Source of the DNA: Granulicella sp. UBA5172
Lineage (GTDB): Bacteria; Acidobacteriota; Terriglobia; Terriglobales; Acidobacteriaceae
Assembly: GCA_002413385.1 (NCBI GenBank)
Contig: DHWW01000322.1
Span: 17,825 to 22,953, forward strand
DNA length: 5,129 bases
Direction of reading: 5' to 3'
Part shown: piece by piece, positions 1 to 5,129 of the stretch
Layout of the letters: every line of letters begins with the position of its first letter
Numbering within the stretch: position 1 is the stretch's first letter
Program-made: the position numbers and the translations under genes
The notes under the pieces: generated by a model
What the model saw: the letters and a program-made list of their open reading frames with translations, nothing else
The model's database searches: none
Told to the model about the DNA's origin: nothing

Positions 1-621
1 CTCAAAGACTCGCTTGTGGACAGCGAGCGTGTGTGCCGCAGACTCCGTCGAGGTCGCAGGAAGATCATGAACAGAGTGAGTTGCCCCACCAGGAACTGGA
101 ACCTCCGTACCGATCACGTAAACAGGACGATCGCCAGCGACGTGGACGGACTCCGCCACCTTGCAGAGCAGGGCCGCACGCTGCGCAACCAGCTCATCGG
201 ATGGGTGGGTAAGGTCGTCTCCACAGGCCATACTTGCGTCGAGGTGAATCTTTGTGAAGCCTGCCGCCACGTACTCGGCAACCATGGTCTCGGCATGGGC
301 CATCGCCTCCACGGCAGGCAGCTTGCGCCACGGGTTAGGACCCAGATGATCTCCGCCGAGGACAAGCTTCGCTTCATTCAACCCTGCAATCCTTATATGC
401 TCCAACACAAACTCGCGGAACGCGGTAGGTCGCATTCCGGTATAACCGCCAAACTGGTTCACCTGGTTGCTGGTCGCCTCCACCAGCAACAGTGAGCCAT
501 CCTGTACAGCCTGCTCTGCAGCGGCGCGGATAACCCAAGGGTGCGCGGAACATACGGAATAGATGCCAGCAGGAATGCCATGACGCTGCTTTGCCAGATG
601 CTGTTGGAGAAGACTGGACAT
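1..621 (-). CDS. gatZ/kbaZ: D-tagatose-1,6-bisphosphate aldolase subunit, GatZ/KbaZ family (partial, C-terminus beyond left edge)
   Basis: This gene encodes the non-catalytic (stabilising) subunit of class II tagatose-bisphosphate aldolase, which with a GatY/KbaY partner splits tagatose-1,6-bisphosphate into dihydroxyacetone phosphate and glyceraldehyde-3-phosphate in the cytosol. The visible 207 residues are family-typical from end to end: IYSVCSAHPWVI at about 20-31, EATSNQVNQFGGYTGMRP at 48-65, LGGDHLGPNPW at 88-98, KIHLDASM at 124-131 and YVIGTEVPVPGG at 168-179. Family members are about 420-430 residues, so roughly half is present; the frame is open to the window edge. The ATG at 621 is chosen because it gives the normal N-terminus and lies 9 nt after the agaS stop. 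No good Shine-Dalgarno precedes it, so translation is probably coupled to agaS. No GatY/KbaY partner is visible. Some relatives have been proposed to act as tagatose-6-phosphate kinases (recalled from the literature), which cannot be excluded here. Confidence 0.93.
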   Translation of the reverse strand, partial: MSSLLQQHLAKQRHGIPAGIYSVCSAHPWVIRAAAEQAVQDGSLLLVEATSNQVNQFGGYTGMRPTAFREFVLEHIRIAGLNEAKLVLGGDHLGPNPWRKLPAVEAMAHAETMVAEYVAAGFTKIHLDASMACGDDLTHPSDELVAQRAALLCKVAESVHVAGDRPVYVIGTEVPVPGGATHSVHDLPATSTESAAHTLAVHKRVFE

Positions 622-630
622 AAGGAGTCT

Positions 631-1812
631 CTAGTAAATACGAAATTTCTGAACAACGCGGTTGATGACACCATCTGCGCTTGGTGAATCCGGGCGCAGT
701 TTATGCTCAACTGAGCAATACAGTCCAAGGAGTTGACCGAAGATGACGTCGAGCACGGGACGATAAGCGTCATCCACATCCGTGTTGATCGGGAGGTAGA
801 AGTCGCAGTAGGCGGGAAAATCCTTCTCAGCAAATCCGGGACCGACGGCGATGCGCTCGGCAACGACGTCCTTTTCGCCAATCTCCTGGAGCAGGTCGCG
901 AGCATACTGCGCCCGACGCTTATCTCCGGACACGAAACAGATAAAGAGCGTCTCTTTATCCAATGCCGCCATGGGACCATGTCGCAGACCAAGCACCGTT
1001 TCGGACATTGTTTTTATCTGCCCTGCTGTCATCTCCAGCACCTTCAGAGCCGACTCCTTTGCAACGCTCGCGAGAGAGCCGCCGCCGACGAAACAGATAC
1101 GCGCAAAGTTACGCCCAGCCATCTCTTCCGCCTTCCGTGCCGCGATAGACAGAAGATCGTTGCCAGCGTGCACCAATTGCTCAAGCAGTGGCTTATAGTC
1201 TGCTATCGACCAGGCGTTGGCAAGGCAGTGTCCCATGATGATCATGTTCGTGAAGGAACTCGTCATCGCAAGACTGCGATCATTCACTGCATCATCGAGA
1301 ACAACGACGCAAGTGTGATCTACTCCCTCACAGATCGCAGCCATGCGCGCCTGCGCGTGGCAGGTGACAACCAGGTGCGAGATACTTGGGTAACGTTGGA
1401 TCGCTTGCTCCAGAACAGCTACGCCTTCGGGCGAGTCACCTGAGCGCGAAAAGGATATCCAGAGGTATTTGCGGCCGGGAACAATATATTCCTCGAAATT
1501 CGGCAACAGATCTGTGCTTGCCACCGGGAAGACTTCACATCCCCACTTCTGGCGCAGGAGAAATTCAAGGGATTGCGCGACATAGTCAGAGGTCCCAGCT
1601 CCAACGAGCATCACGGTAGGACGATTTTCAACTGAATCGCGAACGCCAGCGGTATCGAGGAAGGCAGTAATCTGCTCCTGGTGCTGTTCGAAGATGCTCA
1701 CAGTCGTCTTCCAGGTCACAGGCTGCTGGGCAATTTCCGCGGGAGTGAATAGCAGGCCCCGAGCCTCTTTCTCTTCCAACGGTAGATCCACAAAACTCGA
1801 TAAAGCTGTCAC
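631..1812 (-). CDS. agaS: AgaS-type SIS-domain sugar-phosphate isomerase/deaminase
   Basis: This is a cytosolic double-SIS-domain enzyme of the AgaS family. Characterised members deaminate and isomerise galactosamine-6-phosphate to tagatose-6-phosphate; others are annotated as tagatose-6-phosphate ketose/aldose isomerases. From the GTG at 1812 the protein is 393 residues, close to E. coli AgaS (about 384). The first SIS domain has GAGTS at 71-75 and the phosphosugar-binding motif SRSGDSPE at 122-129. DRSLAMTSSFTNM at 178-190 is an AgaS hallmark. The second SIS domain has GGGSLASVAKESALKVLEM at 243-261 and GLRHGP at 275-280. The C-terminus, SPSADGVINRVVQ at 376-388, matches the usual family ending. 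An ATG 50 codons upstream is in frame but would add a cysteine- and aromatic-rich stretch read from the AT-rich intergenic region. The GTG has a GAGG Shine-Dalgarno 8 nt upstream, so it is preferred. The gene heads a probable operon with the downstream gatZ/kbaZ. The exact substrate, amino sugar or plain sugar phosphate, cannot be settled from sequence. Confidence 0.93.
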   Translation of the reverse strand: MTALSSFVDLPLEEKEARGLLFTPAEIAQQPVTWKTTVSIFEQHQEQITAFLDTAGVRDSVENRPTVMLVGAGTSDYVAQSLEFLLRQKWGCEVFPVASTDLLPNFEEYIVPGRKYLWISFSRSGDSPEGVAVLEQAIQRYPSISHLVVTCHAQARMAAICEGVDHTCVVVLDDAVNDRSLAMTSSFTNMIIMGHCLANAWSIADYKPLLEQLVHAGNDLLSIAARKAEEMAGRNFARICFVGGGSLASVAKESALKVLEMTAGQIKTMSETVLGLRHGPMAALDKETLFICFVSGDKRRAQYARDLLQEIGEKDVVAERIAVGPGFAEKDFPAYCDFYLPINTDVDDAYRPVLDVIFGQLLGLYCSVEHKLRPDSPSADGVINRVVQKFRIY

Positions 1813-1820
1813 AATCAGAA

Positions 1821-1824
1821 CCTC
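1821..1824 (-). promoter_or_regulatory. Shine-Dalgarno (GAGG) that sets the agaS GTG start
   Basis: On the minus strand GAGG lies 8 nt before the GTG at 1812-1810. It supports this rare-start call over the longer in-frame ATG at 1962, which would also overlap the start of the divergent kinase gene. Confidence 0.6.
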
Positions 1825-1916
1825 AAAAAACAATACATCCAATAATTGAACTAAATGCGAAACTAAAACTAAGTAATAATAACATGGACACATTAAATAA
1901 GAACGATAACGCAATC

Positions 1917-1920
1917 GAGG
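1917..1920 (+). promoter_or_regulatory. Shine-Dalgarno (GAGG) that sets the kinase ATG start at 1926
   Basis: GAGG followed by AAAGA precedes the ATG at 1926, a 5-nt spacing. The in-frame ATG at 1884 has only AT-rich sequence upstream and no ribosome-binding site. The ATG at 1947 lacks a comparable signal. Starting at 1926 leaves a short 12-residue lead before the first beta strand of the kinase. Confidence 0.55.
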
Positions 1921-2133
1921 AAAGAATGAGCGCAAACTCCAGCGACATGAACCAAAAACCATTCGACATCATCATTGTGGGTGAAACCAACCTCGATCTC
2001 ATCCTTCACGGCCTCCCGGAAGACATGCCTGTTGAACGAGAGCTTCTTGCCAACGGTTTCGACGTGACTCTAGGAGGCTCCTCTTCGATTCTGGCGCACA
2101 ATCTCGCTTTGCTCGGTACCCGTGTGGGTTTCG

Positions 2134-2161
2134 TCAGTGAGGTGGGTTCAGTGAGGTGGGT
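2134..2161 (+). repeat. Perfect 14-bp tandem duplication (two copies) inside the kinase gene
   Basis: The unit TCAGTGAGGTGGGT occurs twice in direct succession, at 2134-2147 and 2148-2161, with no mismatch. Fourteen is not a multiple of three, so the duplication moves the reading frame. A single copy encodes the family-typical VSEVG leading into NDAFG. Replication slippage or an assembly fault could both create it. Confidence 0.97.
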
Positions 2162-2902
2162 AACGATGCATTTGGAGAGATCGCGAAAGGTTACCTCGAC
2201 GAGAGTGGCGTCGACCTCGCTTGCTTCCGGTATAAGCCCGGAGCCACAACTGGGGTGACTGTACTGCTTCCTCATGGCAAGAAGCGACACATTTTGACCT
2301 ATTCCGGGGTGATGTCCGAACTGAGGGTCGATGATCTTGACCTCCAGTATTTGACCTCCGCGCGACACTTTCATCTGTCATCCCTGTTTCTTCAGACTGG
2401 CCTGCATGCGGGACTACCAAAACTCTTTGACGATCTGAAGGCAGCTGGGCTTACCTTATCTCTTGATACGAATGACGATCCAACCGGAACCTGGCGTGGC
2501 GTCCTTGACCTGCTCCTGGACAAGGTGGACATACTCCTCCCGAACGAAGATGAACTCCTACGCATCGCGGATGCAGCGACTCTCGAAGAAGGACTCAGCA
2601 AACTGGCACCGCGTGTGCCCATGATCGTCGTCAAATGTGGAGATAGAGGTGCCCTGGTGCAGCGCGGGAACGAGCAGCAGTGGGTTCAGCCGCTCGCCGT
2701 ACACCCAGTTGACACCATCGGTGCAGGTGATAGCTTCAATGCCGGATTTTTGAGCGCATGGCTTGCAGGAGAAAGTCCAATCATTGCGGCGGGGATGGGA
2801 AACCTGACGGGAGCTCTATCCACGCTGCGGCCCGGCGGGGTTGCGGCGCATCGTGATTCATATCTGCGAAGGCAGTTCCTTAATCAGAACTCCACTGGCT
2901 GA
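2156..2902 (+). CDS. Candidate separately translated C-terminal part of the broken PfkB kinase
   Basis: If the duplication is real, the downstream frame can begin at a GTG at 2156, inside the second repeat copy, and gives 248 residues. This piece keeps the NEDE motif, the ATP-binding region and the GAGD catalytic Asp (residue 192 here). It lacks the first N-terminal beta strands and the glycine-rich substrate-binding motif. The first repeat copy supplies a GAGG-like sequence at 2139-2142, about 13 nt upstream of this GTG, which is long for a Shine-Dalgarno. The upstream frame overlaps it by 103 nt. A fragment without the substrate site is unlikely to be an active kinase alone, so this is better read as the remnant of the frameshifted gene. 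Confidence 0.3.
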   Translation: MGNDAFGEIAKGYLDESGVDLACFRYKPGATTGVTVLLPHGKKRHILTYSGVMSELRVDDLDLQYLTSARHFHLSSLFLQTGLHAGLPKLFDDLKAAGLTLSLDTNDDPTGTWRGVLDLLLDKVDILLPNEDELLRIADAATLEEGLSKLAPRVPMIVVKCGDRGALVQRGNEQQWVQPLAVHPVDTIGAGDSFNAGFLSAWLAGESPIIAAGMGNLTGALSTLRPGGVAAHRDSYLRRQFLNQNSTG

Positions 2903-2954
2903 ATTCTCGAGGCGCCGCCGACCTGGCGCAATACCATCGCGGGCGTAGACGCGA
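2903..2954. other. Short convergent spacer between the kinase and glycosidase genes
   Basis: Both flanking genes end here, so a terminator is expected. The only structure I see is a weak hairpin with arms GCGCC (2912-2916) and GGCGC (2925-2929) around an 8-nt loop. No T tract follows on either strand, so it is not called as an intrinsic terminator. Confidence 0.5.
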
Positions 2955-5129
2955 CTAGTTCACGAGCCGCTCTTTCTCCGTGGGAACGAACGTCGTCGGT
3001 ACGTCACCGGTTACCAGAACCTTTTCACTCTTTGAACTGGTGATCGCATCAAGACCCGTAGCCGTGATCTGCAACGTGTAGGCTCCGGGCTGAGTATAGG
3101 CGTGGGTTACCTCCGCGCCGTCCAGGGCGACTCCGTCCCCAAAATCCCAGTGATACTCCACAACTGGATTGGCGGGAGAAGAAGTAGCGCTGAACGCCAG
3201 CGTAGCTCCCGTCTTGCCGCTCGATGCAGCGTTCACATCGAATGCGGGGGGAAGCTCAGGTACTGTGGTGTCGATCAATTTGAACATGCGCACAGAGTGC
3301 GGCGGCTGGGCGAAGCTCAGGCTGCTTGACGAGCCGCTACTGCAGCAAGTCCCGCCGTCCATCACATTGATGATCTGGTACTTCCCTGCATCCTTCAGGC
3401 CGAGACTGGAAAGATCGATCTTGCGGGTCTGCGCTTGCTCTGTCCAGTTGAAGACGGTGAGAACCGTCTGCCGCTTATCTTGCTTCAGGAGGAAGATAGA
3501 GGGCTGCTGATCGCCAGGCCCATAGCTCATCAGATCGACTGGGATCGATGCATGACCAAGACGTGCCATGTCAATCAGATCTCGGTTCTTCACGAGCGCC
3601 AGCCTTTCAGCGGAGGAGCCCAGTGTCGGTAGGTCGTCTCCAATCTCAAACATGCCGCCCGAGACCGCTGCGAGCGCAATCGACACCTTAGCCTCATCGA
3701 GCGTCAACGGCTTCTGCCCTCCGTGCCAAGCCTGGTCATCCACAACCTGCGTTGCGACCGTGAACGCATCCGGATCGGCAACGAAGTAGTTGCGATTCAT
3801 GTAGAAGCGCGCTGCGATGCCTGAAGCTGCATCCCTGCTGGCATCAAATGTATGTCCCGTATCCTGCGAGATCCGGCCGGCATCAACGATGCCAACGGGA
3901 TTTAGCATTGTGCTGCCGTCCTTATCCAGAACGACATGCTCGCCCACGGCATCGCGAATAACCTTTAGCCCGATGCGTTGCGCCTCCATGGCAGTCGTAT
4001 TAGGGCGATAGTAGGCTCCCTCCACGGCCGAATCATCCATGAAGTCCATCTTGATGAAGCGAACGCCCCAGTTGTTGACAAGGGTGCTGTAGGTCTTCTT
4101 CAGATAGCCCTGCGATCCAGGGTTCGTCGTATCCAGCACATACAGTGGATCGTGATGATCTGTCACATAACCGATATGAATCAACTCGCCGGCGGAGTTA
4201 TGCAGCAGCCAGTCCTTATGGTTCTGGAACACCCAGGAACGATCGGAGACTTCAAACGGAGCAGTCCATATACCGAAGTTGATGCCATGATGGCGAACCC
4301 GATCGCCAATATATTCCATTCCCCGCGGAAAGAGATGCGCATCCGGAGTGCTGTACTCCCCCCGTGCGTACTGATATCCCTCGTCGATCTGAAAGTAGTT
4401 GTATCCAAGCCCTTTCAGATTCTGGGAGAGCCACTCTACATTGGTGAGCGCAGTGCCTTGATCCAGCCCGAAGTAATACGCCGTCCAGCTCCACCAGCCT
4501 AGTGGTGTCGGAGTCGTCACTCGAGCTTTGTGCAGGATCCCCACGACATGTCCATAGGTTTCGAGTTGCGCATGATAGTCCGCGCTGACAGCGAACATGA
4601 GTCGCTCGGAAGGCAGGCTGTCGCCTGCTGCCACGGGCAGCGTGAGCTCTACCTGCTCGGATGCTGGGGACTCTCTCAGCGATTCGCCCTTCATGATCTC
4701 TGTGGTTCCCGTCGACTCTGCGTCGTACGAGACAAGGTGTGCGCTCCCGCCCGAATTCTCTTCCCTCAAGTGGAAGATAGTCAGCAGGCGGTCCGATGTG
4801 AGCGCTCCAAGAAACAGGCTCTGTCCGCTCTCGCGGTTGTAGATCAACTGGCTGCCTACAGCGCGGTGCACACCGCCTGGACCATCGGCAAGATCACGGA
4901 TCTTGAGAGCCGGCCTGTCCTCGCTGTAGCTGTCAGAGAGAACACGATCTGCCGCTGCCGGTCCCTTCAGATTGACGCTCTCGGCTCCCATCGCATGAAC
5001 GCTGTGAATGCTCGAGACGGAGACAACCTGTCCGGTCGTGTTCACTACCTTGACCTGAACATCACCCCACGGCTGATCCGCGTACAACCGAAGTTGCAGA
5101 ACCACGTCCGGCTTGCCAGCCAGACCGGT
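2955..5129 (-). CDS. Alpha-galactosidase-like glycoside hydrolase (clan GH-D, GH36/GH27 type) with C-terminal PKD domain (partial, N-terminus beyond right edge)
   Basis: This is a retaining alpha-galactosidase-type enzyme that would remove terminal alpha-galactosyl (or alpha-N-acetylgalactosaminyl) residues from glycans. The visible 724 residues have four parts: an N-terminal beta-sandwich (about 1-205), a TIM-barrel catalytic domain (about 210-510), a C-terminal beta-sandwich (about 530-615) and a PKD domain (about 619-705). The barrel opens with LGWWSW near 210-215 and includes YFQIDEGYQ. The KMDF motif carries the probable nucleophile Asp362, and the R-x-x-x-D motif RISQD carries the probable acid/base Asp423. 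The PKD domain shows WDFGDG at 661-666 and HAYTQPGAYTLQI. The frame is open through the right edge (residues TGLAGKPD precede a GTG at 5105), so that GTG is internal and any signal peptide lies outside the window. PKD domains are usual in exported proteins, so secretion is likely but not shown. The gene ends convergently with the kinase gene, 52 nt away, so it is not in either operon here. GH27 versus GH36, and galactose versus GalNAc specificity, remain uncertain. Confidence 0.9.
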   Translation of the reverse strand, partial: TGLAGKPDVVLQLRLYADQPWGDVQVKVVNTTGQVVSVSSIHSVHAMGAESVNLKGPAAADRVLSDSYSEDRPALKIRDLADGPGGVHRAVGSQLIYNRESGQSLFLGALTSDRLLTIFHLREENSGGSAHLVSYDAESTGTTEIMKGESLRESPASEQVELTLPVAAGDSLPSERLMFAVSADYHAQLETYGHVVGILHKARVTTPTPLGWWSWTAYYFGLDQGTALTNVEWLSQNLKGLGYNYFQIDEGYQYARGEYSTPDAHLFPRGMEYIGDRVRHHGINFGIWTAPFEVSDRSWVFQNHKDWLLHNSAGELIHIGYVTDHHDPLYVLDTTNPGSQGYLKKTYSTLVNNWGVRFIKMDFMDDSAVEGAYYRPNTTAMEAQRIGLKVIRDAVGEHVVLDKDGSTMLNPVGIVDAGRISQDTGHTFDASRDAASGIAARFYMNRNYFVADPDAFTVATQVVDDQAWHGGQKPLTLDEAKVSIALAAVSGGMFEIGDDLPTLGSSAERLALVKNRDLIDMARLGHASIPVDLMSYGPGDQQPSIFLLKQDKRQTVLTVFNWTEQAQTRKIDLSSLGLKDAGKYQIINVMDGGTCCSSGSSSSLSFAQPPHSVRMFKLIDTTVPELPPAFDVNAASSGKTGATLAFSATSSPANPVVEYHWDFGDGVALDGAEVTHAYTQPGAYTLQITATGLDAITSSKSEKVLVTGDVPTTFVPTEKERLVN

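Larger units (their letters stand above)
1813..1925. promoter_or_regulatory. AT-rich divergent intergenic control region between agaS and the PfkB kinase gene
   Basis: These 113 bp separate two divergently transcribed sugar genes and are markedly AT-richer than the flanking coding DNA, as expected for a shared promoter/operator region. I see three copies of AACTAA on the plus strand, beginning at 1849, 1861 and 1867, so spaced 12 and 6 nt apart. There is also a small palindrome, CAAT-A-ATTG, at 1840-1848. A TTGAAC at 1846-1851 resembles a -35 box, but the nearest TAATAA (1874-1879) is 22 nt further on, too far for a standard sigma-70 promoter. I therefore do not call individual promoter boxes. 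Co-regulation of the two directions by one sugar-responsive regulator is plausible, but no regulator gene is in the window. Confidence 0.55.
1926..2902 (+). pseudogene. PfkB/ribokinase-family sugar kinase, frameshifted by a 14-bp tandem duplication (candidate tagatose-6-phosphate kinase)
   Basis: The gene encodes a cytosolic ATP-dependent sugar or sugar-phosphate kinase of the PfkB family, but it is split between two frames. The first frame gives the N-terminus: FDIIIVGETNLDLIL at 13-27, the substrate-binding glycine motif LGGSSS at 49-54 and NLALLGTRVGFVSEVG at 59-74. It then runs into unrelated residues and stops at 2256-2258. The second frame continues the kinase from NDAFGEIAKGYL, with the NEDE motif (restored residues 202-205) and the C-terminal PfkB signature DTIGAGDSFNAGF containing the catalytic base Asp264. 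The junction is an exact 14-bp tandem duplication at 2134-2161. Deleting one copy yields one 320-residue protein of normal family length with EVG running straight into NDAFGE. Divergent from agaS-gatZ, it is a good candidate for phosphorylating tagatose-6-phosphate; fructokinase or 2-keto-3-deoxygluconate kinase activity is also possible. Whether the lesion is real or an assembly error cannot be told from the sequence. Confidence 0.88.

Noticed and set aside
733..1443. A 236-codon open frame on the plus strand across agaS
   Set aside because: It is wholly antisense to a gene with strong AgaS family motifs, and its translation shows no recognisable domain. It is a shadow of the real gene.
1884..1925. 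Kinase start at the ATG at 1884
   Set aside because: No ribosome-binding site precedes it, while the ATG at 1926 has GAGG 5 nt upstream. The extra 14 residues do not correspond to any part of the PfkB fold that I recognise.
1813..1962. A 50-residue N-terminal extension of AgaS from an ATG at 1962
   Set aside because: It would read through the AT-rich divergent region and the start of the kinase gene and gives an atypical sequence. The GTG at 1812 has a good Shine-Dalgarno and gives the normal family length.
2912..2929. GC-rich hairpin between the convergent genes as an intrinsic terminator
   Set aside because: The stem is only about 5 bp and no T tract follows on either strand.
3978..4502. 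A 174-codon plus-strand frame within the glycosidase gene
   Set aside because: It is antisense to the conserved catalytic barrel, including the probable nucleophile motif, and has no recognisable domain of its own.
5103..5105. GTG at 5105 as the start of the glycosidase
   Set aside because: The frame stays open to the window edge, no ribosome-binding site is seen, and the N-terminal beta-sandwich appears to begin further upstream. The gene is treated as 5'-partial.
1..5129. tRNA, rRNA, CRISPR array, insertion sequence or attachment site
   Set aside because: The window is almost fully covered by four protein genes. I found no spaced direct repeats, transposase motifs, terminal inverted repeats or RNA-gene signatures by eye.

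Overview
The window looks like part of a sugar-utilisation locus from a medium-GC, free-living bacterium. The mix of AgaS, GatZ/KbaZ and PfkB relatives beside a clan GH-D (GH36/GH27-type) alpha-galactosidase with a C-terminal PKD domain would fit a polysaccharide-degrading soil Acidobacteriota. That placement is an inference from gene content, because no phylogenetic marker is present.

Layout from left to right. (1) Bases 1-621, minus strand: the N-terminal half (207 residues) of a GatZ/KbaZ-type D-tagatose-1,6-bisphosphate aldolase subunit, cut by the left edge. (2) Bases 631-1812, minus strand: an intact AgaS-type double-SIS sugar-phosphate isomerase/deaminase, 9 nt upstream of the aldolase gene and probably in one operon with it. 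(3) Bases 1813-1925: a short AT-rich divergent intergenic region that must hold the control signals for both directions. (4) Bases 1926-2902, plus strand: a PfkB/ribokinase-family sugar kinase broken by an exact 14-bp tandem duplication at 2134-2161. Removing one copy restores a 320-residue kinase with all its hallmark motifs. (5) Bases 2903-2954: a 52-nt convergent spacer with no convincing terminator. (6) Bases 2955-5129, minus strand: a large alpha-galactosidase-like glycosidase with a C-terminal PKD domain, whose 5' end lies beyond the right edge.

Together the genes suggest a route in which a probably exported glycosidase releases galactose or N-acetylgalactosamine from a glycan. AgaS would convert galactosamine-6-phosphate (or an aldose phosphate) to tagatose-6-phosphate, the PfkB kinase would make tagatose-1,6-bisphosphate, and the GatZ/KbaZ-containing aldolase would split it to triose phosphates. 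The individual family calls are strong; the joined pathway and the kinase substrate are inferences from context.

The most notable observation is the 14-bp duplication. It disables the kinase as one polypeptide, and as a short perfect tandem repeat it could be a recent mutation, an assembly error or a revertible switch.
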